64,000 nucleotides of DNA from Acetobacter estunensis (GCF_019083805.1 NZ_JAHRDV010000004.1:124001-188000), one strand, 5' to 3'. Counted from the stretch's first letter, positions 42,821 to 52,452 are shown. Notes: generated by a model not told the origin, from the sequence alone. Numbers and translations: made by a program.

Positions 42821-44344
42821 TCATCTCCACCCCCCAAATACCGTCGGCGGCAACGCCGACGGCAACGCCCGCACCAGCACGCCTTCCTTACCCCACTCCA
42901 ATCGCCCCATATCGTGCCCACGTGCGTCATAGACAATCGACACGCCAGTATTGGCAGCCCGCACCACAGGCAGCCCTTCTTCCACAGCACGCAACCGCAC
43001 CGCAGCCAGATGCTGGCGCGGCCCAGCGCTGTTGCCATACCAAGCATCGTTAGTGACGTTTACCAACCACTGCGGACGATCGTGCCGATCCACCACATGC
43101 CCCGAAAAGATCACCTCGTAGCAAACCAACGGCCCCACAGGCGGAAGATCGGGCAGATGCCAGCTTAGCGGTCCCGGCCCCGGTGTCATTCCACCACCCG
43201 GCACAACCTGCAGCGGAATAAAACGTGGCTGATACTCACCAAACGGCACCAGACGCGCCTTATCGTACACGCCCTCCACACGTCCCGCTTCATTGAGGGC
43301 CACGATGGAATTGCGCCAGTGCTCATCAGGTCCGACCCGCAGGGTTCCGATAACACCCGCAGCGGCCCCTTCAGCGGCCTGTGCGATCATCGACCGCGCA
43401 ACATCGTCCTCTTCCAGTTCCCCCGGAAACGCCGTCTCGGGCCAGACATAAACCACCGGACGCACCGCTCCCTGTGTTTGCCCGGCCATTTCCAGCCCTT
43501 GTGCCACGCCTTCATGCGTCAATCGCAGGTAACGCTCGAAAATAGCCCGAACATCGGAACGAGTGATTTTCTCCTGTTCCGGCACATTCCCCTGCACCAG
43601 CACCACAACCGGTGAAGACGCCGTGGGAGCCGCCGCTTCAGCCAAGGCGTAGAACCGCCACGCCCCCAACCCGGCCCATACGAGCAGGACCATCCCGCCA
43701 GCAACGATGAATCGTCGCCCAAGCGGCATAAGAACAGCCAGAAGCACGGTCAACAACGTTAATCCGTCCACACCGATCCACGCGGCGGGCTGAATCATCA
43801 CATCCCCCGCCAAACCATGGAACGCCCAGTCGCTGCCGATTGGATTCCATGTGAAACCGCTGAAAAGAAACAGCCGTCCCATATCGCAGACGGTCCACAG
43901 AACCGCGAACAGCACGCCACGCCGCCAGCCTGCGGGAGCCAGACGACACACGCCCGCGGGCACGGCAGCAAACGGTGCAAGAATGAGAGCACAACCGAGA
44001 GAGGGAAACGGCACGAACCACCAGAAGTCGCTCGCGCGAATCAGAATGGCGTTAATCAGCCAGTACAGCCCGACCGCATGCAGCCCGAAACCAAAAGCGA
44101 AACCTTGCGCCGCCGCACGACGCCAATCGGATGCACGGTCGACGCCGCGCATGAGCACAGCGAACGCAAAGGGGAGAAGAAACACCAGATGCAGCGGAGG
44201 AAAAGCGAATGCCGCCACTCCTCCGGCCACCAAAGGTCGGAGCAACCGGCGCAAACCACGTGCGGTCCGACGTAACACGCCCTTGCGGGACGGAGCGCCA
44301 CCATCCGGTGCGCCGCCCAAAAGGGCCTCGTCTCCCCGAAACAC
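42821..44344 (-). CDS. lnt: apolipoprotein N-acyltransferase
   Basis: Adds the third acyl chain to lipoproteins in the inner membrane; 507 residues. An N-terminal block of about seven helices is followed by a nitrilase-like domain with the catalytic triad Glu (VWPETAFPGE), Lys (YDKARLVPFGEYQP) and Cys (VCYEVIF). Core base composition resumes here after the AT-rich island. Confidence 0.95.
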   Translation of the reverse strand: MFRGDEALLGGAPDGGAPSRKGVLRRTARGLRRLLRPLVAGGVAAFAFPPLHLVFLLPFAFAVLMRGVDRASDWRRAAAQGFAFGFGLHAVGLYWLINAILIRASDFWWFVPFPSLGCALILAPFAAVPAGVCRLAPAGWRRGVLFAVLWTVCDMGRLFLFSGFTWNPIGSDWAFHGLAGDVMIQPAAWIGVDGLTLLTVLLAVLMPLGRRFIVAGGMVLLVWAGLGAWRFYALAEAAAPTASSPVVVLVQGNVPEQEKITRSDVRAIFERYLRLTHEGVAQGLEMAGQTQGAVRPVVYVWPETAFPGELEEDDVARSMIAQAAEGAAAGVIGTLRVGPDEHWRNSIVALNEAGRVEGVYDKARLVPFGEYQPRFIPLQVVPGGGMTPGPGPLSWHLPDLPPVGPLVCYEVIFSGHVVDRHDRPQWLVNVTNDAWYGNSAGPRQHLAAVRLRAVEEGLPVVRAANTGVSIVYDARGHDMGRLEWGKEGVLVRALPSALPPTVFGGWR

Positions 44345-44348
44345 GCTC

Positions 44349-45197
44349 TCAGTCGAGCGCGTCGCGCAGACGGCGCTCGTAATGCCTGTAATATTTGTCG
44401 GCCATAAGCTCGCTCTTCACCAGAACCGCCACATCGGTGGTGTTGAACTGATGATCCACCACAGCCCCGTCACCGACATAACCACCAAGTCGCAGATAGC
44501 CCTTGACGAGAGGAGGCAGACGCGCGAGCGCACGGCGTCGGTCGATCGTCAGCGGATCGCAGCGCAGCATCTCCACACGCCGCTCCGGCAGAGCCTTTAC
44601 CCGCAGGGCCGGAGGCGCGAGATGATTATGATAGAGATAGGTCAGTTCTTCCGACAGTTCGTCCGGATTGGTCCCGGCCAGACTGGCACAGCCAAACAGC
44701 ACATCGATACGATGCAGAAAGATGTAGGATGCGATGCCGCGCCACAACAACTGCATGGCGGCACGTCCACGGTAACGCGCGTCCACGCAGGAACGACCGA
44801 CCTCAAGCAGCTTGCCGGAAAACTTGTGCAGCAGAGCGAGATCAAATTCACTCTCACTGTAAAACCGGCCCAGACGCGCAGCGGCGTCATCCTGCATCAG
44901 ACGATACGTGCCCACCACGCCTTCCGGCCCGGATGAAATGGCATGGTCAATCACCAGCAGATGATCGGCATAGGCGTCGAACTCATCCACGTCCCGCTTG
45001 AGACGGAACGCTTCTTCGCTCGGCTGCGCGCCCATTTCCTCGACGAACACGCGATAGCGAAGCGCCTGCGCGGCGTCGATCTCTTCAGGCGTAGAAGCAA
45101 TCCGCACGCCGAGATTACCACCACGCAACTCCCTGAACCCGTTGCGTTCGAGTTCAAGTGTGGACAGACCACCGTTTCGCTGTGTCTCGACGCTCAT
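44349..45197 (-). CDS. olsB: L-ornithine N(alpha)-acyltransferase, OlsB type
   Basis: 282-residue member of the hemolysin-like GNAT group. Blocks ALRYRVFVEEMGAQ, VGTYRLMQ, LLEVGRSCVDARYRG and GCASLAGTNP match OlsB, which uses acyl-ACP to start ornithine lipid synthesis. OlsA is not adjacent. It is overlapped by the fur stop as ATGA, so it is co-translated with fur. Confidence 0.8.
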   Translation of the reverse strand: MSVETQRNGGLSTLELERNGFRELRGGNLGVRIASTPEEIDAAQALRYRVFVEEMGAQPSEEAFRLKRDVDEFDAYADHLLVIDHAISSGPEGVVGTYRLMQDDAAARLGRFYSESEFDLALLHKFSGKLLEVGRSCVDARYRGRAAMQLLWRGIASYIFLHRIDVLFGCASLAGTNPDELSEELTYLYHNHLAPPALRVKALPERRVEMLRCDPLTIDRRRALARLPPLVKGYLRLGGYVGDGAVVDHQFNTTDVAVLVKSELMADKYYRHYERRLRDALD

Positions 45198-45718
45198 GGC
45201 GTCTCATCCTTGCGCGTGGTTTTACCTTTTTTGGCAGGTGTTCCCGCCTCCGGCAGACGCCGTCCAAACAGTTCCAGTCGGAGCGAAACCAGTTCAAAGC
45301 CAAGACGCTTGGCAAGGCGATGCATCAGCGCCTCGTGCTCCTCATCCTCGAACTCGATGACCTTGCCACTGTCCACATCGATCAGATGATAATGTCGGCC
45401 ATGCTCGGTCGCTTCGTAACGGGCGCGGCCACCCCCAAAGTCCCGCCGCTCGAGAATGCCCTTCTCCTCCAGCAGACGGACAGTCCGATAGACCGTCGCC
45501 ACGGAAATCTTGGGATCGAGCGCGGACGCCCGCCGATACAGCTCTTCCACATCGGGGTGATCTTCCGCATCCGACAGAACGCGCGCAATCACGCGGCGCT
45601 GACCGGTCATTTTCAGACCGCGGTCGATGCACATCCGCGCGATTCGGGAATCGGAGAGGTCAGCCGACTTCGCCGCCGACGCGGAACGGGAGGGAGAGGA
45701 GGTCCGCACCGGACTCAC
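45194..45718 (-). CDS. fur: Fur-family metal-dependent regulator
   Basis: 174 residues from a GTG; the first 25 residues are serine-rich and not conserved. The winged helix has MTGQRRVIARVLSDAEDHPD and ISVATVYRTVRLLEEKGILE; metal-binding residues lie in HGRHYHLIDVDSG and EFEDEEHEAL. The CxxC zinc motifs of enteric Fur are absent, as in many alphaproteobacterial Fur/Mur proteins. It is a candidate regulator of the iron operon at 22860-24653. Confidence 0.88.
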   Translation of the reverse strand: MSPVRTSSPSRSASAAKSADLSDSRIARMCIDRGLKMTGQRRVIARVLSDAEDHPDVEELYRRASALDPKISVATVYRTVRLLEEKGILERRDFGGGRARYEATEHGRHYHLIDVDSGKVIEFEDEEHEALMHRLAKRLGFELVSLRLELFGRRLPEAGTPAKKGKTTRKDETP

Positions 45719-45882
45719 GGATTATTTCCTGCAGGCTGCATGTTCACCACCATACGCCATCGCCTAGCTGATTCTCACGCATCTTGTCCACTCGTTACCG
45801 GGATGTCACGTCAGAGAGTGATGAAAATGCACACAGATCGCCGTCTCTTGAAGAACGGATCGCCCGGCTCCACTTTGTGCCC

Positions 45883-46122
45883 ATGTCCGATTCGACCGAA
45901 GCCACAGCCCTCGATATCACCAACGAGACCTGCCCCATGACGTTCGTGCGAACCCGTCTCGCACTCGACGTGCTGGCAAAAGGGCATCTGTTGCGTGTCA
46001 CACTCAAAGGCGAGGAACCCCTGCGCAACGTCACCCGCTCGGCGCAGGCGCTCGGTCATACCGTGCTTGCTACCGAAAACGGCCCTGACAATCGGCACAC
46101 TCTCACGATCCGGAAGAACTGA
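45883..46122 (+). CDS. TusA/SirA-family sulfur carrier-like protein
   Basis: 79 residues from the ATG at 45883; the frame is open to 45784 (TTG), so the start is uncertain. The fold's hallmark is LDITNETCPMTFVRTRLAL with the reactive Cys in the CPM motif, followed by LKGEEPLRNVTRSAQALGH. Such proteins pass sulfur in tRNA thiolation or cofactor routes; the specific role is unknown. Divergent from fur. Confidence 0.8.
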   Translation: MSDSTEATALDITNETCPMTFVRTRLALDVLAKGHLLRVTLKGEEPLRNVTRSAQALGHTVLATENGPDNRHTLTIRKN

Positions 46123-46288
46123 GATCACCCTTCGCAGCGGCATCCAGACAGGCGGGGCACAGGCATCCCACGGTCTCGCCCGCCGCCGGCACCGGCAATA
46201 CAGCAGGCTGCTTCATGCACCAGCAGGCTTCGGAAGCCAGACATTCCAGTGACGCGCCACACTGTGCGCACCGCGTCACCGTCTTCAT
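46103..46288 (-). CDS. cysteine-rich CWC-family small protein
   Basis: 61 residues: MKTVTRCAQCGASLEC, then EACWCMKQPA and GCLCPACLD, giving a metal-binding-like C-x2-C...CWC...C-x-C-x2-C pattern. The ATG overlaps the HAD phosphatase stop as ATGA. Its 3' end overlaps the end of the convergent TusA-like gene by 20 bp. Function unknown. Confidence 0.8.
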   Translation of the reverse strand: MKTVTRCAQCGASLECLASEACWCMKQPAVLPVPAAGETVGCLCPACLDAAAKGDLSSSGS

Positions 46289-46884
46289 GAGAGATGCCGA
46301 AACACCGACCACGGGCGCACGTCCCGCGCGTCCATTCCAGCCGCCCGCGCGGCGTCCAACCCCTCCGCGCTGTCCTCGAACACCACGCAATGGGCCGGTT
46401 CCACGCCCAGCCGCTGGGCTGCCAGAAGATAGAGGTCCGGAGCGGGCTTGGGTCGTTCCACATCGTCAATCGTAACGACCGTCTCGAACACATCGCGAAT
46501 CCCGACCGCGACGAGGGAAGCCTCCACCACCGCGCGGGAACCACTTGAGGCTACAGCCATGGGCAACCGCCCCGCCCATTCCCGCACGATCTCCACGACC
46601 GGCACATTCGCCTTCACCTGCGACAGACGCGCCAGGACGCCCGCACGGGTGGCGGTCTTGATGATGGCGTGATCAAGGGTGACTCCGTACTCTTTCTCCA
46701 GCGCCGCCAGCACCATTTCTTCCGAATAGCCACGGCGGCTGAAGAACCACTCAGGAGCGACCTCAATCCCGCCTTTCGTCTTCAATGCGTCCAGCCATGC
46801 TTCGAGATAGAGCGGCAGACTGTCCACCAGCGTGCCGTCACAATCGAAGATCAGGGCCTGCGTCCCAGCCGGAAGCTCTCCCAT
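46285..46884 (-). CDS. HAD-superfamily phosphatase (beta-phosphoglucomutase-like)
   Basis: 199 residues. Motif I FDCDGTLVDS (Asp14, Asp16), motif II VASSGSRAVV, and RPKPAPDLYLLAAQRLG with VFEDSAEGLDAAR (motif III/IV) are those of subfamily IA enzymes such as sugar-phosphate phosphatases. Its start overlaps the preceding gene's stop by one nt (TGATG). Substrate unknown. Confidence 0.87.
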   Translation of the reverse strand: MGELPAGTQALIFDCDGTLVDSLPLYLEAWLDALKTKGGIEVAPEWFFSRRGYSEEMVLAALEKEYGVTLDHAIIKTATRAGVLARLSQVKANVPVVEIVREWAGRLPMAVASSGSRAVVEASLVAVGIRDVFETVVTIDDVERPKPAPDLYLLAAQRLGVEPAHCVVFEDSAEGLDAARAAGMDARDVRPWSVFRHLS

Positions 46885-47354
46885 CAGGGGAAAGCCGAAC
46901 GCGGAAACGCCGCGCCATCTCCCATTTTGCGCAGAGGCTGAAAGTCCTTGTCCTTGAAACTCTCGGTGCGGACCTTCGAGCCATCAGGCGTTTCCACGAA
47001 CACCGTATTGTTCCAGTCGGCCGCGCTGATGCCGGTCCACAGCGTCAGCACGATCGGATCGGGCTTGCCGTCGCGTGTGGCCTGAAGTTCCAGCCGGGCG
47101 TCACCGCTGGAGGGCGGTGTCTGACTCAGCGGCCCCCAGCCCCCCGTATGATGCTGGAGCCAGTCATTGAGTGTCGCCACTTCCGCCTGCGTCAGATCGC
47201 GCGTGTCGCGCATCGGGCCAGACACCACCTTGCCCGCCGTCACCTGTGGAAAAGTCATCGACACGAAATTCGGCAGCGCGAACAGCCAGATCACCAGCGC
47301 CGTGCCCATCGTGAACACCAGAAAGGTGATGATGAACACCGTTTCCTTCCTCAT
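46884..47354 (-). CDS. membrane-anchored protein of unknown function
   Basis: 156 residues with one N-terminal helix (VFIITFLVFTMGTALVIWLF) and a periplasmic remainder. No motif is recognised; a DTRDLTQAEVATLNDWLQHH segment might resemble a short helical binding motif. It sits between the DegT aminotransferase and the HAD phosphatase on one strand and is coupled to the latter. Confidence 0.7.
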   Translation of the reverse strand: MRKETVFIITFLVFTMGTALVIWLFALPNFVSMTFPQVTAGKVVSGPMRDTRDLTQAEVATLNDWLQHHTGGWGPLSQTPPSSGDARLELQATRDGKPDPIVLTLWTGISAADWNNTVFVETPDGSKVRTESFKDKDFQPLRKMGDGAAFPRSAFP

Positions 47355-47369
47355 CGTCTTGTCAGTCCT

Positions 47370-48509
47370 TCAGCCTCGGACAACGGAGATCACGCGCGCG
47401 ACCTCCGCATCCGTCAATTCCGGGTGGATGGGCAGCGCAAGGATGCGCTTCGACAGCGCTTCCGATACCGGCAGCGCCACCCCGTCATGGTGATCCCGAT
47501 AGGCCGGCTGATGATGCAGCGGCAACGGGTAATAGATGGCCGAGGGCACGCCGGCGTCCCGCATGCGGGCCTGCGTCGCCGCGCGCTGTGCCTCGTCCTT
47601 CAGCAGAATGGAATAGATCGCCCATGCGCTGGCGCTCTCCGGCACGCGGACCGGCATCTGCGCCACACCTGCAAGACCAGCGTCATAAGTGCAGGCAATG
47701 GCCTCACGTCGCGCCAGTTCTTCACGAAAACCATCCAGCTTGGCCAGCAGCACCGCCGCCTGCAACGTGTCCAGACGCCCGTTCATGCCGGTGCGCAGCA
47801 CCTCGTAGCGGGTCTTGCCTTCGCCATGCGTGCGCAGGGAACGGTACAGCTCGGCCCGTTCCGCGTCGTCCGTCAGGATCGCTCCTCCGTCGCCGTAACC
47901 ACCCAGCGGTTTGGACGGAAAGAAAGACAACGTCGTGGCGACGGCTTCTCCGCCCAGAGGACGCCCCCGATACACACCGCCGAAAGCCTGCGCGCAGTCG
48001 TCCAGAAGAAACAGGCCCTCTTCCGCGGCAATCGCCCGCAACTCTTCCCACGGCGCAGGCTGGCCGAACAGATCCACACCGACGATGGCGCGTGGCGTCA
48101 GCTTGCCAGCCACTTTCACAGCGGCGATCCGCGCGCGCAGACTGACGGGATCGATCTGAAACGTCTGCGGATCCACATCCACGAAAACAGGCGTCGCTCC
48201 CAGCACCAGCGGTACTTCCGCCGTAGCGGTGTACGTGAAAGCGGGTAGAAACACCGCGTCTCCTTGCCCGATATTCTCGGCCATCATGACGATCTGGAGC
48301 GCGTCCGTGCCGGACGAGACGCCCACGCAATGCCCCACACCGGACCATGCGGCCAGTCGTTCCTCAAGCTCCGTCACCTCGGGGCCAAGCACGAAACGGC
48401 AATGCTCCAGCACCGTGTCGATCCTCTTTTTCAGGGCCGGTCCAAGCCGCTTCTGCTGAGCTGGCAGATCGAGAAACGCGATGGGCTTTTCCCCTGATGT
48501 CGCACTCAT
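47370..48509 (-). CDS. DegT/DnrJ/EryC1/StrS-family sugar aminotransferase
   Basis: 379 residues. PLP-binding residues: SSGTDALQ, FTYTATAEVP, LLDDCAQAFGG and the Schiff-base lysine Lys200 in FFPSKPLGGYGDGG. Such enzymes aminate a nucleotide-linked 4- or 3-keto sugar, here very likely the product of the CapD-type dehydratase encoded just upstream, with which it overlaps as ATGA. Confidence 0.92.
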   Translation of the reverse strand: MSATSGEKPIAFLDLPAQQKRLGPALKKRIDTVLEHCRFVLGPEVTELEERLAAWSGVGHCVGVSSGTDALQIVMMAENIGQGDAVFLPAFTYTATAEVPLVLGATPVFVDVDPQTFQIDPVSLRARIAAVKVAGKLTPRAIVGVDLFGQPAPWEELRAIAAEEGLFLLDDCAQAFGGVYRGRPLGGEAVATTLSFFPSKPLGGYGDGGAILTDDAERAELYRSLRTHGEGKTRYEVLRTGMNGRLDTLQAAVLLAKLDGFREELARREAIACTYDAGLAGVAQMPVRVPESASAWAIYSILLKDEAQRAATQARMRDAGVPSAIYYPLPLHHQPAYRDHHDGVALPVSEALSKRILALPIHPELTDAEVARVISVVRG

Positions 48510-50548
48510 GACGTCCGTTCCTCTCCCTCACCGATGGTGGCGGTTGTAGCGCGCTCCGGCTCCGCCCGCACGCGTAGGTCCATCTCGCCGGTCGCATTAT
48601 GATCGAATTCGGGCACGAGTGTCTTGAGCACCGCAATCGCCGCCGCCGCATCTCCGGCATGCGCCAGTTCCGCAATGCGGTCCACAGCCCGCTCCATTCC
48701 GGCCAGATCCACCACACGGGGAGCGGCCATCAGCAGACCGGGCGCATCCGTCGGCACAGGCGCTTCACGCCCGTGAAACAGCTCCTCGAACAACTTCTCA
48801 CCCGGCCGTAGCCCCGTGAAACGAATGGCCACATCCTCATCGGGGCGCAGGCCCGCAAGCCGGATCATCTGGCGGGCAAGATCCACGATCTTCACCGGCT
48901 CGCCCATATCGAGCACAAAAATCCCACCATCGCGCAGCAGGCGGTCGGTGCCCGCCACCCGCGCCGGTTCAAGAACGGGCATCATGTCCGCATCGAAGCC
49001 ACGCCCGTCCGTTCCGCGCACGCTGGCCTGAAGTACCAGCCCCACAGCCTCCGGCACAGTCATGAAATAGCGCTGCATGTCAGGATGCGTCACCGTCAGC
49101 GGGCCGCCGCGCTCAAGCTGCCGACGGAAAAGCGGCACCACGGAGCCGGTCGAGCCCAGCACATTGCCAAACCTCACCGTCACGCAGCGCAGGGCGGCGG
49201 GATCGCCGGACGTGCGGGCCGCAATATCGAGCGCCTGACAGTACATCTCCGCCGCGCGCTTGCTCGCCCCCATCAGGCTGGAGGGATTGACCGCCTTGTC
49301 GGTGGAAATCATCACAAGCGCGCGGGCGCCATGTTGTCCCGCAGCGTCCGCCACAATGCGCGTGCCCACCACATTGGTCAGCAGCCCCTCACAGGCATTG
49401 GCTTCCACAATGGGCACATGCTTGAGGGCCGCGGCATGGAACACGAGCGCTGGACGAAACTCCGCGAACACCTCGTCGATGCGCCCGGCGTCGCGCACAT
49501 CCGCCACCACGACGCTGCGAGGCACCTTTGGCGCAAGTTCGCCCAGTTCCACGTCAATCTGCCACAACGCGAACTCGCCGTGATCGAGCAGCACCAGTCG
49601 GCGCGGCCCGAATCCCGCGATCTGTCGGGCGAGTTCTGAGCCGATGGTGCCGCCCGCGCCCGTGACGAGCACGACCTGATCGCGGATCATCCGGTCCATG
49701 CCCGCCCGGTCCAACGGCACCTGCGGCCGGTTGAGCAGATCCTCGATCATGACCGGCCGAAGTTCGATGCGCGAGGCAGGCGTCAGCGCGGTCAGCACCG
49801 GCGCACGCATGACCTCGATTCCGTGAGCCTCGGCCGCCGCCAGCACACGCCCCAAGGCTTCGCCCCGGAAGTTCGAATCCGTCACGACGAGGCTCTCGGG
49901 CAGGACGTTTCGCTCCGCCATCCCATCGAGCAGAGCGGCAATATCGGTCACATGACCGAGGATCGGCACATTGTGAATACGTCGTCCGGCCTGATGCGTG
50001 CCCTGGCCGATCAGACCCGTCACGCGCACGCCCGCCTCCGGGTTGCGATCGATGGCGCGGAGATAAAGATCCGCCACCTGATCGGCGCCCACCAGCACGA
50101 TGGGCCGCAACAGGGAGCGCCGCCGGGCGAGTGTGTTGCTCAGCCGATAGGACAGGCGCAGGCCACCGAGCATGGCCACCAGTGTCATGGCGTAAATGAG
50201 GGGGAAAGTCGGGCTGGGCAGCGGGAAACCGGTGGCTTTCAGCCCCAGCGTAAACAGAATGGAACTGGCGACCGACGCGCCCACAATCCCCAGCAGATCG
50301 GACGTGCCGGAAAAGCGCCAGTATTGCTGCGGCATGCGGAACGGCAGGCCGCTGACCAGCAGCGTGATCGCGCCACTGGCCAGAAACCACAAAGGATGAA
50401 TCAGCCCGTCACGCGGGGCGGCCAGCCAGCGGGCAACAGGCGCCGCCAGAGCGGCCACGCTGCCATCGAGCAGGACGTTGACCAGAATCCGATTGAACGG
50501 CCGCAGCCGGGTGCTTCTCGGCGCGACATCCGGGCGTTGCGGGACCAT
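48506..50548 (-). CDS. CapD/WbpM-type membrane nucleotide-sugar dehydratase/epimerase
   Basis: 680 residues from the ATG at 50548 (AGGG eight nt upstream); the frame is open 35 codons further, to the opposite gene's start. Four N-terminal membrane helices, a Rossmann-like domain (VLVGADQVADLYL) and an SDR domain with VTGAGGTIGSELARQI and STDKAVNPSSLMGASKRAAE. Met replaces the usual catalytic Tyr in the YxxxK position, as in other large members. It probably makes a 4-keto-6-deoxy HexNAc for surface polysaccharide. Confidence 0.9.
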   Translation of the reverse strand: MVPQRPDVAPRSTRLRPFNRILVNVLLDGSVAALAAPVARWLAAPRDGLIHPLWFLASGAITLLVSGLPFRMPQQYWRFSGTSDLLGIVGASVASSILFTLGLKATGFPLPSPTFPLIYAMTLVAMLGGLRLSYRLSNTLARRRSLLRPIVLVGADQVADLYLRAIDRNPEAGVRVTGLIGQGTHQAGRRIHNVPILGHVTDIAALLDGMAERNVLPESLVVTDSNFRGEALGRVLAAAEAHGIEVMRAPVLTALTPASRIELRPVMIEDLLNRPQVPLDRAGMDRMIRDQVVLVTGAGGTIGSELARQIAGFGPRRLVLLDHGEFALWQIDVELGELAPKVPRSVVVADVRDAGRIDEVFAEFRPALVFHAAALKHVPIVEANACEGLLTNVVGTRIVADAAGQHGARALVMISTDKAVNPSSLMGASKRAAEMYCQALDIAARTSGDPAALRCVTVRFGNVLGSTGSVVPLFRRQLERGGPLTVTHPDMQRYFMTVPEAVGLVLQASVRGTDGRGFDADMMPVLEPARVAGTDRLLRDGGIFVLDMGEPVKIVDLARQMIRLAGLRPDEDVAIRFTGLRPGEKLFEELFHGREAPVPTDAPGLLMAAPRVVDLAGMERAVDRIAELAHAGDAAAAIAVLKTLVPEFDHNATGEMDLRVRAEPERATTATIGEGEERTS

Positions 50549-50651
50549 CACGCTCGCCCTATAGCCCACCTGCGCGTCGGCTAGAAGAAACGAAGCCGAG
50601 GTTTCTTTCCTTCCGTCCTTCTTCCGCCCGGGATCACCGCTGCCATTGCCC

Positions 50652-51689
50652 ATGTTCCATGTGTTTTCTCCCTCTCTTCTTGTGCTGCTGGGTGCTTACG
50701 CGCTGTCGGCCCTGCTGACGCGCGGCATGATCCGTGTGGCGGTGCTCGACACGCCGGGCCATCGCAGCTCGCACACGCGCCCGACCCCCAAAGGCGGCGG
50801 CATGGGCGTCATGGGAGCGTTCGGGCTGCTGTACTTTCCCTTGCGTATGCTCTGCGGTCTGGACGCCTTCGCGCCCGAAGGGATCGCGATATGGGGTGCG
50901 GCGATGCTGCTGGCCACGGTGTCATGGCTGGACGACGTGTATCAGTGGTCCCCCCTTATCAAACTGGCTGCGCAAGCTGTGGCCGCAGTACTCGTCACTC
51001 TTGCGACGCTGCCAATGGGCGACGCGGGTTTCATGCTGGCGGTCACCATGCTCTGCGCCGTGACGTGGACCGTGTTCGTCACCAATGCCGTAAATTTCAT
51101 GGACGGCCTCAATGGGTTGGTCGGCGGCGTGCTGTGTCTATCCTTCCTGTGCCTCGCTCTCCCTTTCTGGCCAGCGGATGGCGTGGACCTTCGCGGCAAC
51201 AGCGCCCTTCTGGCATTCGGGCTGCTGGCGTTTTTGCCACTCAATTTCCCCCACGCCCGCATTTTCCTTGGCGATGTGGGGAGCCAGCCCTGCGGCCTGC
51301 TGATCGCCACAGCCGCACTCATGCTGGCGCAGAGCGGTCCGGTGACGCAGGCGTTGCCGGATCTGCACGCAGCGGCGCTCGTGCCCTGCCTGATCGCCGG
51401 ACTGCTCTACGACGTGACCGTCACGCTGATGCAGCGCACATTCGCTGGCGAAAAACTGCTGCAGGCGCATCGTGGACATCTCTATCAGGTCGCCTTCCGT
51501 GCGGGCCTCCCGATGCCCACGGTGACGCTTCTCCATTGGGGCTTCGTCGCATGGGGCGCGGGTGCCTATGCATTGCTGGGAAGGCTTCCCACTTTGCTGC
51601 CACTCATTCTGATCGTGCTGTTGCCGCAGCTTGTCTGGACGGCATTTGTTGTGCGCCGGGTGCGACACCATCCCGTCGGTCGCTGGTAA
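50652..51689 (+). CDS. WecA/WbpL-type undecaprenyl-phosphate glycosyl-1-phosphate transferase
   Basis: 345 residues, about ten helices, of the MraY/WecA family. Key loops: TPGHRSSHTRPTPKGGGMG, SWLDDVYQ, NAVNFMDGLNGL, ARIFLGDVGSQPCG and HRGHLYQ. It starts glycan assembly by putting a HexNAc-1-phosphate on the lipid carrier. Divergent from the CapD-type gene, whose product may be its donor substrate after amination. Confidence 0.9.
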   Translation: MFHVFSPSLLVLLGAYALSALLTRGMIRVAVLDTPGHRSSHTRPTPKGGGMGVMGAFGLLYFPLRMLCGLDAFAPEGIAIWGAAMLLATVSWLDDVYQWSPLIKLAAQAVAAVLVTLATLPMGDAGFMLAVTMLCAVTWTVFVTNAVNFMDGLNGLVGGVLCLSFLCLALPFWPADGVDLRGNSALLAFGLLAFLPLNFPHARIFLGDVGSQPCGLLIATAALMLAQSGPVTQALPDLHAAALVPCLIAGLLYDVTVTLMQRTFAGEKLLQAHRGHLYQVAFRAGLPMPTVTLLHWGFVAWGAGAYALLGRLPTLLPLILIVLLPQLVWTAFVVRRVRHHPVGRW

Positions 51690-51723
51690 ACACTCTTTTA
51701 TTTGACACACGCACAAACAAAAA

Positions 51724-51753
51724 ACGGGCCGGAAGCCTTAGGCTCCGACCCGT
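51724..51753 (-). terminator. intrinsic terminator after the exported protein gene
   Basis: Stem ACGGG-CGG-GCC with matching GGC-CCG-CCCGT arms (small mismatches) and a loop TTA. Six Ts follow on the minus strand, so it mainly ends the minus-strand gene at 51784-52233; it also lies 35 bp after the WecA-type gene. Confidence 0.8.
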
Positions 51754-51783
51754 TGTTCCGTTTTTCAGAACTGTTCGAAATGA

Positions 51784-52233
51784 TTACTTGATCTGTTCGA
51801 ACGTCAGGCCACCCGCTCCAGCCGAAAGACGCGCGCCTTTGGCCGAGCTTTCGATCTTCAGACGCACGCCGTTCTTGTTCTCATACACGCCGCCACCGAG
51901 ACCGCTGCCCAGCGTGGCCTCACCATTGGCCTGAGCAAATGTGCCCGCCATGTCAGCGGCACGGTGCAGGTTGTAGACCTCACCCTTGCTCACGACTTCG
52001 GAGAACCCGACAGCCGCGATTTGGCCGCCCGTTACCTTGTAGCGATAGGTGTGACCTGCAAAACGCAGAGTGGCTTCACCCCACGTATAGCCCACGCCCA
52101 CATCCGCCGATTTGGTGCGAATGGTGACGGTGCCACTGGGCCTGCCCATTGTATCAGCCGCCATGGCAGCCGGAACTGCGGCAAAGGATGCGAACGACAG
52201 CGCGGCAACAGCGGCAATCGGAGCGAAACGCAT
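51784..52233 (-). CDS. exported protein, DUF1134/EipA-like
   Basis: 149 residues with a signal peptide ending in AMA-AD. The mature part has GVGYTWGEATLRFAGHTYRY, SKGEVYNLHRAADMAGTF and a glycine-rich GEATLGSGLGGG segment, resembling EipA/DUF1134 envelope proteins of Alphaproteobacteria. The match is by pattern only. Confidence 0.6.
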   Translation of the reverse strand: MRFAPIAAVAALSFASFAAVPAAMAADTMGRPSGTVTIRTKSADVGVGYTWGEATLRFAGHTYRYKVTGGQIAAVGFSEVVSKGEVYNLHRAADMAGTFAQANGEATLGSGLGGGVYENKNGVRLKIESSAKGARLSAGAGGLTFEQIK

Positions 52234-52398
52234 GTGGAAACTCCCGTTTTAATCAATACGGACCGGACACCTTGTCGTGTCATGTCACGTCTCTAACGTC
52301 GCATGACCTTGTCGGTTCATCCCACGACATTGAGGCAACATGACGTCCTCCACTACATTCATCCACGCATGGATGATCTGCCGCTCTATCCCGGCACA

Positions 52399-52430
52399 AA
52401 AAAGCCGCGCCCAAAAGAGCGCGGCTTTTT
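52399..52430. terminator. bidirectional terminator beside the MarR gene
   Basis: Hairpin AAGCCGCGC / GCGCGGCTT with loop CCAAAAGA and T-runs in both directions. It lies 22 bp after the MarR-family stop on the minus strand. Confidence 0.88.
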
Positions 52431-52452
52431 CAGAAGACGTTCTGAAGAAAGA

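Noticed and set aside
46785..48248. 487-codon plus-strand frame opposite the DegT aminotransferase
   Set aside because: Antisense to several well-supported genes and rich in Arg/His, typical of a shadow frame.
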